DNA of 45,561 nt from a virus. The translations under genes and the position numbers were made by a program. Position 1 is the stretch's first letter. Each line of letters opens with the position of its first letter. Positions 28,878 through 36,450 of the stretch are shown here, piece after piece. A model generated the notes under the pieces. It saw nothing but the letters and a program-made list of their open reading frames with translations, was not told the origin of the DNA and did not search any database. The DNA is taken from the IMG/VR virus record IMGVR_UViG_3300020450_001517, positions 1-45,561 of that record; one strand, 5' to 3'.

Positions 28878-31577
28878 TCAGTTCCAGTCAAATAAACTGT
28901 CAAATGTAGTTTTATCTTCTGCTTTAGTTAAGTCCCATTTCATTACACCTAATAGGTTTTCTATCTTCTTTGTAATGATGCCTTGTTCCATTTCTTCACT
29001 ATTGAACGGCAGTTCTTTGTACCATTCTGGAAGTCTTGTTTCATCTGTAGGATAGCCAATACTAGTGAAACCCATTGGGTTTGGCTTTAGTTTACACACA
29101 ATAGTTTTCATACCATCCATAATTTCCATGCTGTATCTGTCACTGTTCATTCTACGCATTCTATTGTAATTGATTGCCGCTCTAACGTGACCTGGCATAT
29201 TAGCTTTGCCTTTGTATATCTCATCACCTGTTTTTGGATCAATCATATATTCACTATTGTAATAGTGTGTAAGTTTGTTCACACGTTTGGGTGTTCCTTT
29301 AAGCCATGCTGGCATGTTTCTGAACTCACTACGAAACTCAATTATACGTTCTATAATTTCTTCTTCATTTGTGCCTGTTAGTGTTTTAAGTAACAGTTCA
29401 TTCAAGAAGTCTTGCATAAATGCTGGTGTGTCTGACCTTTTGAGGTCCAAGCCCATTGCTTTTATTTTGCCTGGTTTATCATCAGTATCTTCTCTATGAC
29501 CTTCATTGTCATACACTAAAATAGCATAACGTTTTTTAGTTATGTATATACCAGCAGTTGCACTTACTTCTCTAGCCGCCGCAATAATTTTACCTTGTTC
29601 TTTGTTTAGAACGTTATGTGCAGTTGCCATATAATCTGGAAATGTTTCGTTAGCTTGTTCACAAACAGTTTCATAAAGTTCTGTAACTTTGTCTTTGTCC
29701 CAAGCAAACTCGCCGTTTTCAATCTGATCTTTGAATACAGGATAAGCACTAAAGTATACACTATCTGTATCACCATAAATTATTGCATCACCTACGTGAT
29801 CATACTTACCAGTAAATAGTTCATTTACTTTTGCACCCATGTGTCTTGCAATAGTTCTACCTGTCAGTGTAGTTGATTGTCCCATACGTGGATCATTGAA
29901 TCTACTGCCTGGATTCAACAATGCACCATACAAACTATTCAAGTTAATTTTTTTAACCAACTGTCTTTTATCCCAATAAGCAGTTTTTTCAACATCACCA
30001 CTTTCCCTTGCTTCACGCATTTCTTTTTGCATAACTTTACGTTCAGCATACCAACGTTCTAACAAGCCTGGAATGATACCTTTTTTGCTTTGGTCAAGTA
30101 TAGTACCATTACTACTCAATACCCAAGGTTGTCCACTTCCAAATATTATTTGATACAGTTCTTTACCTGTACCTTGAAGTTCTTCCCCATTTTCAAAGTC
30201 AATATATAGCAGTGTTTCATCATTTTTTTCAATAACCAATTCATATTCTCTACATGCAAACTTGCCTTCCCATGCACTTGCAACTATCCATTTGTGTTCA
30301 TTTAACATAGGCACAGTTAATGTGTGTCTTATTTGACCAACAATAGTTTCTGTACTCATGTTTAAACTACGTAAGATACTTGGGTATAGACTGTTCAAGT
30401 CCATACTGCCTATCCATTCATGAAAGCCTTTTTTCGGTGTTGCAACATATGCACCAGCCGCTGTACAAGTTTGTGGATAGTGTTTTTGTGTTTTGTCATG
30501 TTGTTTATCAGGAACAATCAATCCTCTACTGTGTGCTTCGTTGAGAATAGCTTGATCTGTTACTGCTACTGCACCCATTGTTGTTTGCACAAGAACTGTG
30601 TTGTCATGTGCAATAACATTTGCCAAGTCGATAAACTGTAGTTTTTTGTCCATACGCACCAGCAAGTCAACATCTTGTCTTGAATATCTAATAAATGTTT
30701 CAAAGTCGTTGTTGTACAGTTGATCCAATGTACCTTGATATTCTGTTTTGCGTTCGCCAAGTTCATATTCACCAATAGCATCTAAACTATAACTGTGCAT
30801 TTCGTGATATGTATACTTGCGATAAAGTTCCATATAATCCAAATGCAGTCTACCTACTGTATCATAAGTTTCTTGTGCTCTACCATAACGTTCAAACTCT
30901 CGCTTGTTTGGATACTTTCCCCACAAACAAAAACGTCTTGTATGTTCTTTGCCCATAGTTCTTGCGATACGATTAACCAAGTATGGAATATCAAATCCCT
31001 CACTGTTCCATCCACTCATTACATCAGCATCATCTATCAGTTGTAAGAATGTATCTAACAGTTCATCTTCAGTATCTAGCAGTATTGTATCTTCAAATCT
31101 ATCCACAATAGTTTGTGCATCAGCTTTTGTGAGTGTTTTGGGTTTGTTAACCAAACATATGGTTTTGCCAATCCAATCCAAGTGTACACTGATTGCAGTT
31201 ACAGGATTGAACGGATCACTAGGATCTGCAAATCCTTTCTCAGGATCAAAGTCAACCTCAATATCAAAAAATGCTTGTTGTAGCTTTGGAGTATCTGCTC
31301 CCAAGTAATTGTCAGCTAAACATCTAAATACAGGATTAACATCACTTTCAAATAGCTTTTGACTGCTATACAGTTTCTTTTCTTTCTTAAACTGTTTACC
31401 ACTAGTAGTTACTACACGGTCTAGTTTATCGCCAAAAATACTTTCATATTTGCCACGAGCATCTTTGTAATAAAACAAGTAACGTGCAGGATATTCTCTG
31501 AACTCACGTTTACCATTTACACGTTCAACAACATGTATTATATCTTTATCTCTATCTATTAATGCATCAACATACAT
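28878..31577 (-). CDS. 43: Family B DNA polymerase (T4 gp43-like)
   Basis: An 899-residue replicative polymerase, the length of T4 gp43 (898). Proofreading exonuclease motifs: FFDIEVD (ExoI), GWNSEGFDIPYL (ExoII), YSRQDVDLL (ExoIII). Polymerase motifs: MDLNSLYPSI (A), KINLNSLYGALLN (B), YGDTDSVY (C). All catalytic Asp residues are intact. It is preceded by the reductase gene with one shared base and driven from the sigma70 promoter at 32562-32590. No intein or intron is seen. Confidence 0.97.
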   Translation of the reverse strand: MYVDALIDRDKDIIHVVERVNGKREFREYPARYLFYYKDARGKYESIFGDKLDRVVTTSGKQFKKEKKLYSSQKLFESDVNPVFRCLADNYLGADTPKLQQAFFDIEVDFDPEKGFADPSDPFNPVTAISVHLDWIGKTICLVNKPKTLTKADAQTIVDRFEDTILLDTEDELLDTFLQLIDDADVMSGWNSEGFDIPYLVNRIARTMGKEHTRRFCLWGKYPNKREFERYGRAQETYDTVGRLHLDYMELYRKYTYHEMHSYSLDAIGEYELGERKTEYQGTLDQLYNNDFETFIRYSRQDVDLLVRMDKKLQFIDLANVIAHDNTVLVQTTMGAVAVTDQAILNEAHSRGLIVPDKQHDKTQKHYPQTCTAAGAYVATPKKGFHEWIGSMDLNSLYPSILRSLNMSTETIVGQIRHTLTVPMLNEHKWIVASAWEGKFACREYELVIEKNDETLLYIDFENGEELQGTGKELYQIIFGSGQPWVLSSNGTILDQSKKGIIPGLLERWYAERKVMQKEMREARESGDVEKTAYWDKRQLVKKINLNSLYGALLNPGSRFNDPRMGQSTTLTGRTIARHMGAKVNELFTGKYDHVGDAIIYGDTDSVYFSAYPVFKDQIENGEFAWDKDKVTELYETVCEQANETFPDYMATAHNVLNKEQGKIIAAAREVSATAGIYITKKRYAILVYDNEGHREDTDDKPGKIKAMGLDLKRSDTPAFMQDFLNELLLKTLTGTNEEEIIERIIEFRSEFRNMPAWLKGTPKRVNKLTHYYNSEYMIDPKTGDEIYKGKANMPGHVRAAINYNRMRRMNSDRYSMEIMDGMKTIVCKLKPNPMGFTSIGYPTDETRLPEWYKELPFNSEEMEQGIITKKIENLLGVMKWDLTKAEDKTTFDSLFDWN

Positions 31578-32275
31578 TAGCCAACAAATGCTTTCTCTTG
31601 TACAAAGGTTCCTTGAGTCTTTTTATTACCTTCATTGAAACCTAGTTTATTAAAACGTTCTTTAAGATCATTATTAAATGACATACTGCCACATATCATT
31701 ATACGTTGTTTATCAGGATTGTCAACAGTTAGTACACCATGATTCAAAAACTTTTGTATTCTGCCTTGATTCTCATAATGTTCTTGTGTAACAGTCGGAA
31801 AAAATTTAATAGGCAAACTGTATAAAAAATCTTTATATGCTTCTAGCTCGACTGCTTGTCTAACGGTCCAGGTGACATGTATATTATCAAAAAGTTCGAA
31901 GGTTTGAGGATCACGTAACAAACTTATAAATGGTGCTATACCTGTACCACTTGCTAATAGCCACAAGTCCCCACCCAATTCTAAGTTTGCTAATATTAAT
32001 GTACCAGTAGGTTTAACTCCTACTTTTAGCATGTCACCTTCTTTGATATGTTGTAGTTTACTAGTAAGTGGTCCATCTTGTACTTTAATACTATAAAACT
32101 CTAGGTAATCATCATAAGGCCCACTTGTCAAACTGTAAGCTCTTTCTGGAGTACCTTCTAGCTTAATCATCACAAATTCTCCAGCAGTAAATCTATAACT
32201 GCTGGGTCTTTGTGTTCGTATTCTAAAAAGTTTATCAGTGTAGTGTTGTACTTCGGTAACTACTAAGTCTAGCAT
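31577..32275 (-). CDS. Ferredoxin/flavodoxin-NADP reductase-like
   Basis: A 232-residue FAD-dependent reductase of the FNR family. FAD site in RAYSLTSGP (RxYSxxS type), phosphate/NADP loop LASGTGIAPFISLLRD, and CGSMSF in the C-terminal NADP domain. It passes electrons from NADPH to flavodoxin or ferredoxin. In this genome the natural partner is the flavodoxin at 9321-9827, which sits beside QueE, giving a phage-encoded reductase-flavodoxin-radical SAM chain. It lies between dsbA and gp43 with single-base overlaps. Confidence 0.9.
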   Translation of the reverse strand: MLDLVVTEVQHYTDKLFRIRTQRPSSYRFTAGEFVMIKLEGTPERAYSLTSGPYDDYLEFYSIKVQDGPLTSKLQHIKEGDMLKVGVKPTGTLILANLELGGDLWLLASGTGIAPFISLLRDPQTFELFDNIHVTWTVRQAVELEAYKDFLYSLPIKFFPTVTQEHYENQGRIQKFLNHGVLTVDNPDKQRIMICGSMSFNNDLKERFNKLGFNEGNKKTQGTFVQEKAFVG

Positions 32276-32535
32276 TAAGTATCTCGGCCCACCGCTTGTA
32301 ATACTTCTTCAACTGCACTAAAGCTATCTTGAACTTGTGCAAACTCATTTTTGTATGCAATTCTAATTGCTTTGTTCAGTGTAGCTGGCTTCATATCCAT
32401 TTCTTCACTGATAGCTTTTACTGTATCTTTAAGACCTTCTCTAAGTGCTTCGACTTCTCCGGTCACTTGAATACCTTCATTCATTAATTGCTTTAGTTTA
32501 GCAATTTCACTTGGTCCAAATGTTCGTATAGGCAT
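32275..32535 (-). CDS. dsbA: DsbA-like late transcription DNA-binding protein
   Basis: An 86-residue helical protein resembling T4 DsbA, a dsDNA-binding helper of late promoters. Similar size and a conserved middle (VEALREGLKDTVKAISEEMDMKPATLNKAI) with a likely helix-turn-helix. First gene after a strong early promoter (32562-32590), with a good AAAGGAGG ribosome site. Its presence supports T4-type control of late genes. Confidence 0.75.
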   Translation of the reverse strand: MPIRTFGPSEIAKLKQLMNEGIQVTGEVEALREGLKDTVKAISEEMDMKPATLNKAIRIAYKNEFAQVQDSFSAVEEVLQAVGRDT

Positions 32536-32561
32536 TGGTACCTCCTTTAGTTATTGTTTTT

Positions 32562-32590
32562 ATAATATAGTAGTTAGTATGGATTGTCAA
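32562..32590 (-). promoter_or_regulatory. Strong sigma70-type promoter
   Basis: TTGACA (32585-32590), a 17-base spacer and TATTAT (32562-32567) on the minus strand, with more A/T after. It drives dsbA and, with no clear terminator until 18145, potentially the whole replication and DNA-modification unit of about 14 kb. Confidence 0.8.
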
Positions 32591-32601
32591 TGGTAATATT
32601 G

Positions 32602-33009
32602 TTATTCATCTAAATTTATTGCTTGATGACCCCATTCTTCCATTATGAACTCTGCAAATGCTTGTCCAAATATCCACATCAATGTGAGAACAACTCCTGC
32701 TACACATATTATTAGCAACCACACTATGATCTTTACTATTATATGTTTGCCTTCTGTCCAATGTGCTACTTGCTTTATTTTGTTTCTGACTCCGCCTAAC
32801 ATATATTTGCCTATGATATAACGTATCACTCGCATTACAATTAGTATAGGCGAACTTAGTACGTCGAATAATATTAAGAACAAGTCTACTGAAGCATCTA
32901 CAATGTTATCTATGTTACACCAATTGCGTAACTTCTCCCATAATCTGCGTACACGTTCCTGGCGTTTGCGTTCTCGTTCAGCCAATTGTTCGTCAGATAG
33001 CCAAAACAT
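32602..33009 (-). CDS. Membrane protein (135 aa)
   Basis: A 135-residue protein: a basic charged N-terminus (ERERKRQERVRRLWEKLRNW), an amphipathic or membrane segment (about 40-60), and a strong transmembrane helix (about 92-118, IIVKIIVWLLIICVAGVVLTLMW). Last gene of the lysis-region unit, ending just before the dsbA promoter. Function unknown. Confidence 0.7.
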   Translation of the reverse strand: MFWLSDEQLAERERKRQERVRRLWEKLRNWCNIDNIVDASVDLFLILFDVLSSPILIVMRVIRYIIGKYMLGGVRNKIKQVAHWTEGKHIIVKIIVWLLIICVAGVVLTLMWIFGQAFAEFIMEEWGHQAINLDE

Positions 33010-33285
33010 TTACTTCTCTAACTGCTTTATACGTTTCTCTAGTTCATCAATTTTTGCTGTTATTTTTGGATAGCGTTGGCGCCAAGCATCTTCTGGTTGT
33101 TCTAACCATGTCCAGCCCCAACGCTTAATTAGATAATCTAAGATACGATCAACTTGTGCATAAAACCATAGACCTATTCTTGTAGTGCTAATATAAGCAA
33201 TAAAAATTGCACCAAACACACTACCAGCTAGAGCTGTGTATATCCATAGTCTATCAGTTGCCATACGTTCAATCATTTCCCACAT
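33010..33285 (-). CDS. Membrane protein with C-terminal coiled coil (91 aa)
   Basis: A 91-residue protein with one transmembrane helix (about 15-33, WIYTALAGSVFGAIFIAYI), an aromatic linker and a C-terminal coiled coil (ITAKIDELEKRIKQLEK). The architecture resembles spanin-like or holin-associated proteins near phage endolysins, but no motif proves this. Confidence 0.7.
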   Translation of the reverse strand: MWEMIERMATDRLWIYTALAGSVFGAIFIAYISTTRIGLWFYAQVDRILDYLIKRWGWTWLEQPEDAWRQRYPKITAKIDELEKRIKQLEK

Positions 33286-33401
33286 TATTTTTTGCCTTTC
33301 TGTTGTTTTGAATCAGCCCATCCTAAAAATCCCATAACCAATAATGAAATTGGTAATGCTATACTTAAAAATAATAATGCTGTCCAAATATCCCACATCA
33401 T
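33285..33401 (-). CDS. Tiny membrane protein (38 aa)
   Basis: A 38-residue single-helix membrane protein (ALLFLSIALPISLLVMGFLGW) with a Lys-rich tail. Begins with ATGATG overlapping the upstream stop, and ends in TAATG shared with the next gene. Part of the small membrane-protein series near the endolysin. Confidence 0.65.
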   Translation of the reverse strand: MMWDIWTALLFLSIALPISLLVMGFLGWADSKQQKGKK

Positions 33402-33631
33402 GCAGTCTTTCTATTTTGTTGTCTAATTTTATTTTCTAAATGTCCAATAAGTATTGCTCTCATAGTCACAGCTCTTTGTTGGTTAGAAAACGAATATTCC
33501 CTAATATCGTCTGCATCAACCCTTATCTGAAATACATAAAAGGCTCCTTGCTTGCTTACATTTGAAGCTGAACCTATTGCAATTCTTTTTGGGTCTAATT
33601 TATGCCCGAAATTAGTTTCTATAATAGACAT
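33398..33631 (-). CDS. Hypothetical soluble protein (77 aa)
   Basis: A 77-residue soluble protein, mixed alpha/beta, with a basic end (ENKIRQQNRKTA). It overlaps neighbours at both ends by one to four bases. No family recognised; it may be unrelated to lysis. Confidence 0.65.
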   Translation of the reverse strand: MSIIETNFGHKLDPKRIAIGSASNVSKQGAFYVFQIRVDADDIREYSFSNQQRAVTMRAILIGHLENKIRQQNRKTA

Positions 33632-33789
33632 TATTCACCTTTCCAAATAGTCCATGCACCGTATGCAATTGCGGCTATGGCGGCGATTTTAATAAGATTT
33701 GTTGCAAACAATGCAATCAATCCCATTGCGATTAGTACGCCTCCGTCCCACGAAGTACGTTCGCTAATTCTACTTTTTATCCATCCCAC
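33631..33789 (-). CDS. Small membrane protein, GTG start (52 aa)
   Basis: A 52-residue protein starting with GTG at 33789, with GGAGAAAA upstream; there is no usable ATG before the membrane helix. The frame (GWIKSRISERTSWDGGVLI) enters one hydrophobic segment rich in Ala/Ile (about 18-45) and ends in KGE. Its stop shares TAATG with the next gene. Small size, helix and closeness to the endolysin make it a holin candidate. Confidence 0.7.
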   Translation of the reverse strand: MGWIKSRISERTSWDGGVLIAMGLIALFATNLIKIAAIAAIAYGAWTIWKGE

Positions 33790-33979
33790 GTCTTTTCTCC
33801 AATATGTTGTTCATAACATTAGTGCCTGTGTGCGTAAATAATCTAGGCACAAATGCATGAATTATAATTGCAGGAACTAATAGTTGTAATTTAACAGCAA
33901 CTTTTAATGCTTGATACATATGTTGAAAAGCAGTTTCATCTACTTCTTTCAAATGTGCTCTGCATTGTTGACTTAGCAT
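33770..33979 (-). CDS. DUF6356-like membrane protein (69 aa)
   Basis: A 69-residue protein resembling DUF6356: HLKEVDETAFQHMYQAL then a membrane segment (LQLLVPAIIIHAFVPRLF). It lies immediately downstream of the endolysin (one shared base) and overlaps the GTG-start gene by 20 bases. The family's role is not established; by position it could act in lysis. Confidence 0.68.
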   Translation of the reverse strand: MLSQQCRAHLKEVDETAFQHMYQALKVAVKLQLLVPAIIIHAFVPRLFTHTGTNVMNNILEKRRGMDKK

Positions 33980-34821
33980 TACTTAATTCCCATTGCGGCA
34001 AGAGTAGCTTTGCCTACTATACCATCAGGTACTAGTCCTCTGCTCTTTTGCCATTGCATAACTGCGGCTTCAGTCCCTGGACCAAAGTCACCGTCTGCTG
34101 ATATGCCCAAGGCTTTTTGAACTGCTTTAACAGTTTCACCTTTGCTTCCTTTTCTAACAGTACTATGTACTACTTTAGGAGGTTCCCATGTACCACCTAG
34201 CACTTCGAGTGCGTGAGCATAATGTTTCTTACGGTCTGCTAATCCAATAGTTCCACCGTTAATACGCTTTGTCATTGTAATAATATCTTGTGCATCACAA
34301 TACTTGTTAATCTTATTTGTTTTCCAATACCAACATGCACTTTCTAATGCACCGGGTTTGGTCTTAATATACTTAATAGCTTGTTCAGCTGTATAGCCAA
34401 GAGTTTTACCAAACTGCGTGTAATTGTATCTACCCGTTAGTTGGATAATACCCCTACCTCTAAAACGCCATCCATCACCACTAGCTGTATCACCATTTTC
34501 CATTCTATTAGCGTACACAATATTTGCAATTTTTTCAGGCTGTCTATGATAAGGTTTGCTGTCTCTGCCAGCCCTTACAAAGTATTTGCCGAAAACTGCG
34601 TCCAATGCTTTACTGCTATAGTTTAGATTTTCTTCGTTGATTCTAAAGTTAGCACTTTCATGACAGCATTGTGCCAAAAAACCTGCTACTCTGTTTACCG
34701 TGTTAATCTCATAGTAAGGCAAGATCTCTTCCATTGCCTCGTACCATTGATTAGCTTCGTTATTACCGTGAAGAAGTTCTATAACCTGATCTTCGGTAAA
34801 ATTAAATTCAAACTTACTCAT
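33979..34821 (-). CDS. GH19 endolysin with peptidoglycan-binding domain
   Basis: A 280-residue lysozyme/chitinase-like (GH19) enzyme. Catalytic region CCHESANFR (Glu in HES) and RGRGIIQLTGRYNY, typical of GH19 phage lysins, up to about residue 200. A PG_binding_1 domain follows at about 215-278 (GSKGETVKAVQKALG, DGDFGPGTEAAV, DGIVGKATLAAMG). It cuts host peptidoglycan at the end of infection. No signal peptide is visible, so it needs a holin. A late-like AATAAATA lies upstream (34846-34853). Confidence 0.92.
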   Translation of the reverse strand: MSKFEFNFTEDQVIELLHGNNEANQWYEAMEEILPYYEINTVNRVAGFLAQCCHESANFRINEENLNYSSKALDAVFGKYFVRAGRDSKPYHRQPEKIANIVYANRMENGDTASGDGWRFRGRGIIQLTGRYNYTQFGKTLGYTAEQAIKYIKTKPGALESACWYWKTNKINKYCDAQDIITMTKRINGGTIGLADRKKHYAHALEVLGGTWEPPKVVHSTVRKGSKGETVKAVQKALGISADGDFGPGTEAAVMQWQKSRGLVPDGIVGKATLAAMGIK

Positions 34822-34840
34822 GTGGAGTTCCTTTTGTTTA

Positions 34841-35263
34841 CTATGTATTTATTGCTCCTAGGATCTCATACCCTTGTATTTTAGATTTATATTCGTGATG
34901 ATCTCCTAGATATAGATATTTGTAGCCTTTTGATTTAAGCCATGCCGGAACATGATGACTAAAACGCCAGCCTATTTCAGCCAGTGGATTATCGTATGTC
35001 CATGCAAATTGGTAACTGTGTGCTATCAAATCCTTGGGATATAGTTTCGTTTGCTCCCAAGCAACAAGTTTTCCGTCTTGGTATAAGCAATTCCAGTCAT
35101 GTAATTCAATATCTCCATAATATAAAGGAATAACACTTGTAAAATTTTTGTATTTGCAATAAGCGTCATATACACCACTTGCCTCTTCGTAAGTTGGCCG
35201 ATGGTGTATAATATCCTTGTCTAGTTTATACTCAACTTTAGATAAATCAACTCTACCGTACAT
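34841..35263 (-). CDS. ATE/GNAT-like transferase
   Basis: A 140-residue protein that resembles the GNAT-type C-terminal half of arginyl/leucyl-tRNA-protein transferases: DGKLVAWEQT, then a helix, and KYLYLGDHHEYKSKIQGYEIL, which has the Y-x-YLG...YK...E-x-L spacing of that family. If correct it would move an acyl or aminoacyl group to a peptide amine. The match is by eye and modest. It overlaps an ATP-grasp-like gene by 11 bases, so the two probably act together. Confidence 0.5.
   Translation of the reverse strand: MYGRVDLSKVEYKLDKDIIHHRPTYEEASGVYDAYCKYKNFTSVIPLYYGDIELHDWNCLYQDGKLVAWEQTKLYPKDLIAHSYQFAWTYDNPLAEIGWRFSHHVPAWLKSKGYKYLYLGDHHEYKSKIQGYEILGAINT
34846..34853 (-). promoter_or_regulatory. 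Late promoter candidate (AATAAATA)
   Basis: AATAAATA on the minus strand, 25 bases before the endolysin ATG, overlapping the 3' end of the upstream gene. One base from the T4 late octamer; placement before a lysis gene is what a late promoter would predict. Confidence 0.45.
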
Positions 35264-35939
35264 AATATCCTAAACGTCTTTCTTGCATATATGGTTGTAT
35301 ATCTTTTTCCCAATCATCAAAAGGATTGTCTAACCATTTATATCCCTGCTCTATTAATTTATCTTTTTCTTCTTGTGTGGTACTTTCCCATATAGGTATG
35401 TATTCGTTCCAAGGACTATCAGAAGTACCGTCAGGATTGCCACTAGGTCTAAAATGTATTTCAAACGGGTTATTGCCTTTGTATTCAACATTTATGTACG
35501 GCACAGCAATTAGATTGATTAATTGATATGGTAATTCTGGTGCATAGTCACTGCGTATCCATTTGTAAAACTTAACTACATTTTCTTTATGATTAAATCC
35601 TTGCCAACAATGTAAAACTTTCCATTCATTGTGAAAATGTCTCTGATATGTTACTGAGTAATGATTGCCTTGTAAATATTCACACCAAAAGTATCCTGGT
35701 GGCACACTTGTTACGTCACCTTTTTGTAGTGTTTTTATAGTTGTACATAAACCCATACCTGCTAGGTTGTATACTGGTCTTATAACATACTCTTTAGTTT
35801 CTGGAATAGGAACAGCACCTGGTCCACATGAATAACCCATAGCTTGTGCTAGATATAATTTATTCCACCATTTATGATATTGAGGATATTTTATCCATAA
35901 TTCGTGTTCATCTAAATCGTACTTAGGATCTATCGACAT
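35253..35939 (-). CDS. ATP-grasp-like protein (228 aa)
   Basis: A 228-residue protein with an ATP-grasp-like middle: EYVIRPVYNLAGMGL (Lys/Arg-Pro...Gly-rich loop) and GYFWCEYLQGNHYSVTYQRH in the place of the ATP-lid and metal strands. The usual acidic metal ligands near the C-terminus are not certain. ATP-grasp enzymes ligate carboxylates to amines or thiols. Pairing with an ATE/GNAT-like gene suggests peptide or protein modification. I recall relatives in marine T4-like phages, function unknown. Confidence 0.5.
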   Translation of the reverse strand: MSIDPKYDLDEHELWIKYPQYHKWWNKLYLAQAMGYSCGPGAVPIPETKEYVIRPVYNLAGMGLCTTIKTLQKGDVTSVPPGYFWCEYLQGNHYSVTYQRHFHNEWKVLHCWQGFNHKENVVKFYKWIRSDYAPELPYQLINLIAVPYINVEYKGNNPFEIHFRPSGNPDGTSDSPWNEYIPIWESTTQEEKDKLIEQGYKWLDNPFDDWEKDIQPYMQERRLGYYVR

Positions 35940-36046
35940 TATTTACAGTGCTTGCATTCACATCCTGTACAAACATCATTAGGACATTGCTGACATTCTT
36001 GACCACAATGACAATCATGTCCACATTTTTCGCATTTACATTCCAT
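35939..36046 (-). CDS. Metallothionein-like Cys-rich peptide (35 aa)
   Basis: A 35-residue peptide with 11 Cys and 3 His, arranged as CxC, CxxC and CxCxxC units (for example ECKCEKC at the start, TGCECKHC at the end), and almost no hydrophobic residues. This is the composition of metallothioneins, which bind Zn, Cu or Cd clusters. It overlaps the ATP-grasp start by one base and the DUF5872-like gene by one base, and AAGGAAA precedes the ATG. No matching named family is certain; a zinc-ribbon-like role is also possible. Confidence 0.75.
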   Translation of the reverse strand: MECKCEKCGHDCHCGQECQQCPNDVCTGCECKHCK

Positions 36047-36450
36047 TACGATTTCCTTGTTTTATTAGAAACGTTTTTGGCTTTTCCTCTACGATTTTTG
36101 TTGGGATCTTCTCTACGTTTTTTGTTTACTGCTTTTGCAATAGCTTTCTTACCGCCTTTAGCTCTTAAACTTGCGGCACGTGATTTGCTTAGGCATTTGG
36201 GTTTGCCTTCGCCTTTTTTACTGTCTCCGCATTTTCCAATACGCTCGCCTTTAGTGTTGTAACGATCCCAGCCTCCACCGCCAGCACCGCCTTTTTTGCC
36301 TTTGCCAAACCAGGCTTTAAGGTCTTCTTCTACATCTGAGATATCTTCTCTTTTAACACAGTTGGGTACACGTTTTCCGAACATGGTTTTCATGCCCTTC
36401 TTTTCGTATCCATCCCAACATTTTTCTGTAAGAATATCTCTTATCAACAT
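36046..36450 (-). CDS. DUF5872-like basic head protein
   Basis: A 134-residue, strongly basic protein. The N-terminus MLIRDILTE ends in an L-T-E site like T4 gp21 cleavage sites. Next is CWDGYEKKGMKTMFGKRVPNC, then a Gly/Lys linker and a Lys/Arg-rich C-terminal part (DUF5872-like). The basic tail suits DNA binding inside a capsid. One-base overlaps with both neighbours. Function in the virion is inferred. Confidence 0.7.
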   Translation of the reverse strand: MLIRDILTEKCWDGYEKKGMKTMFGKRVPNCVKREDISDVEEDLKAWFGKGKKGGAGGGGWDRYNTKGERIGKCGDSKKGEGKPKCLSKSRAASLRAKGGKKAIAKAVNKKRREDPNKNRRGKAKNVSNKTRKS

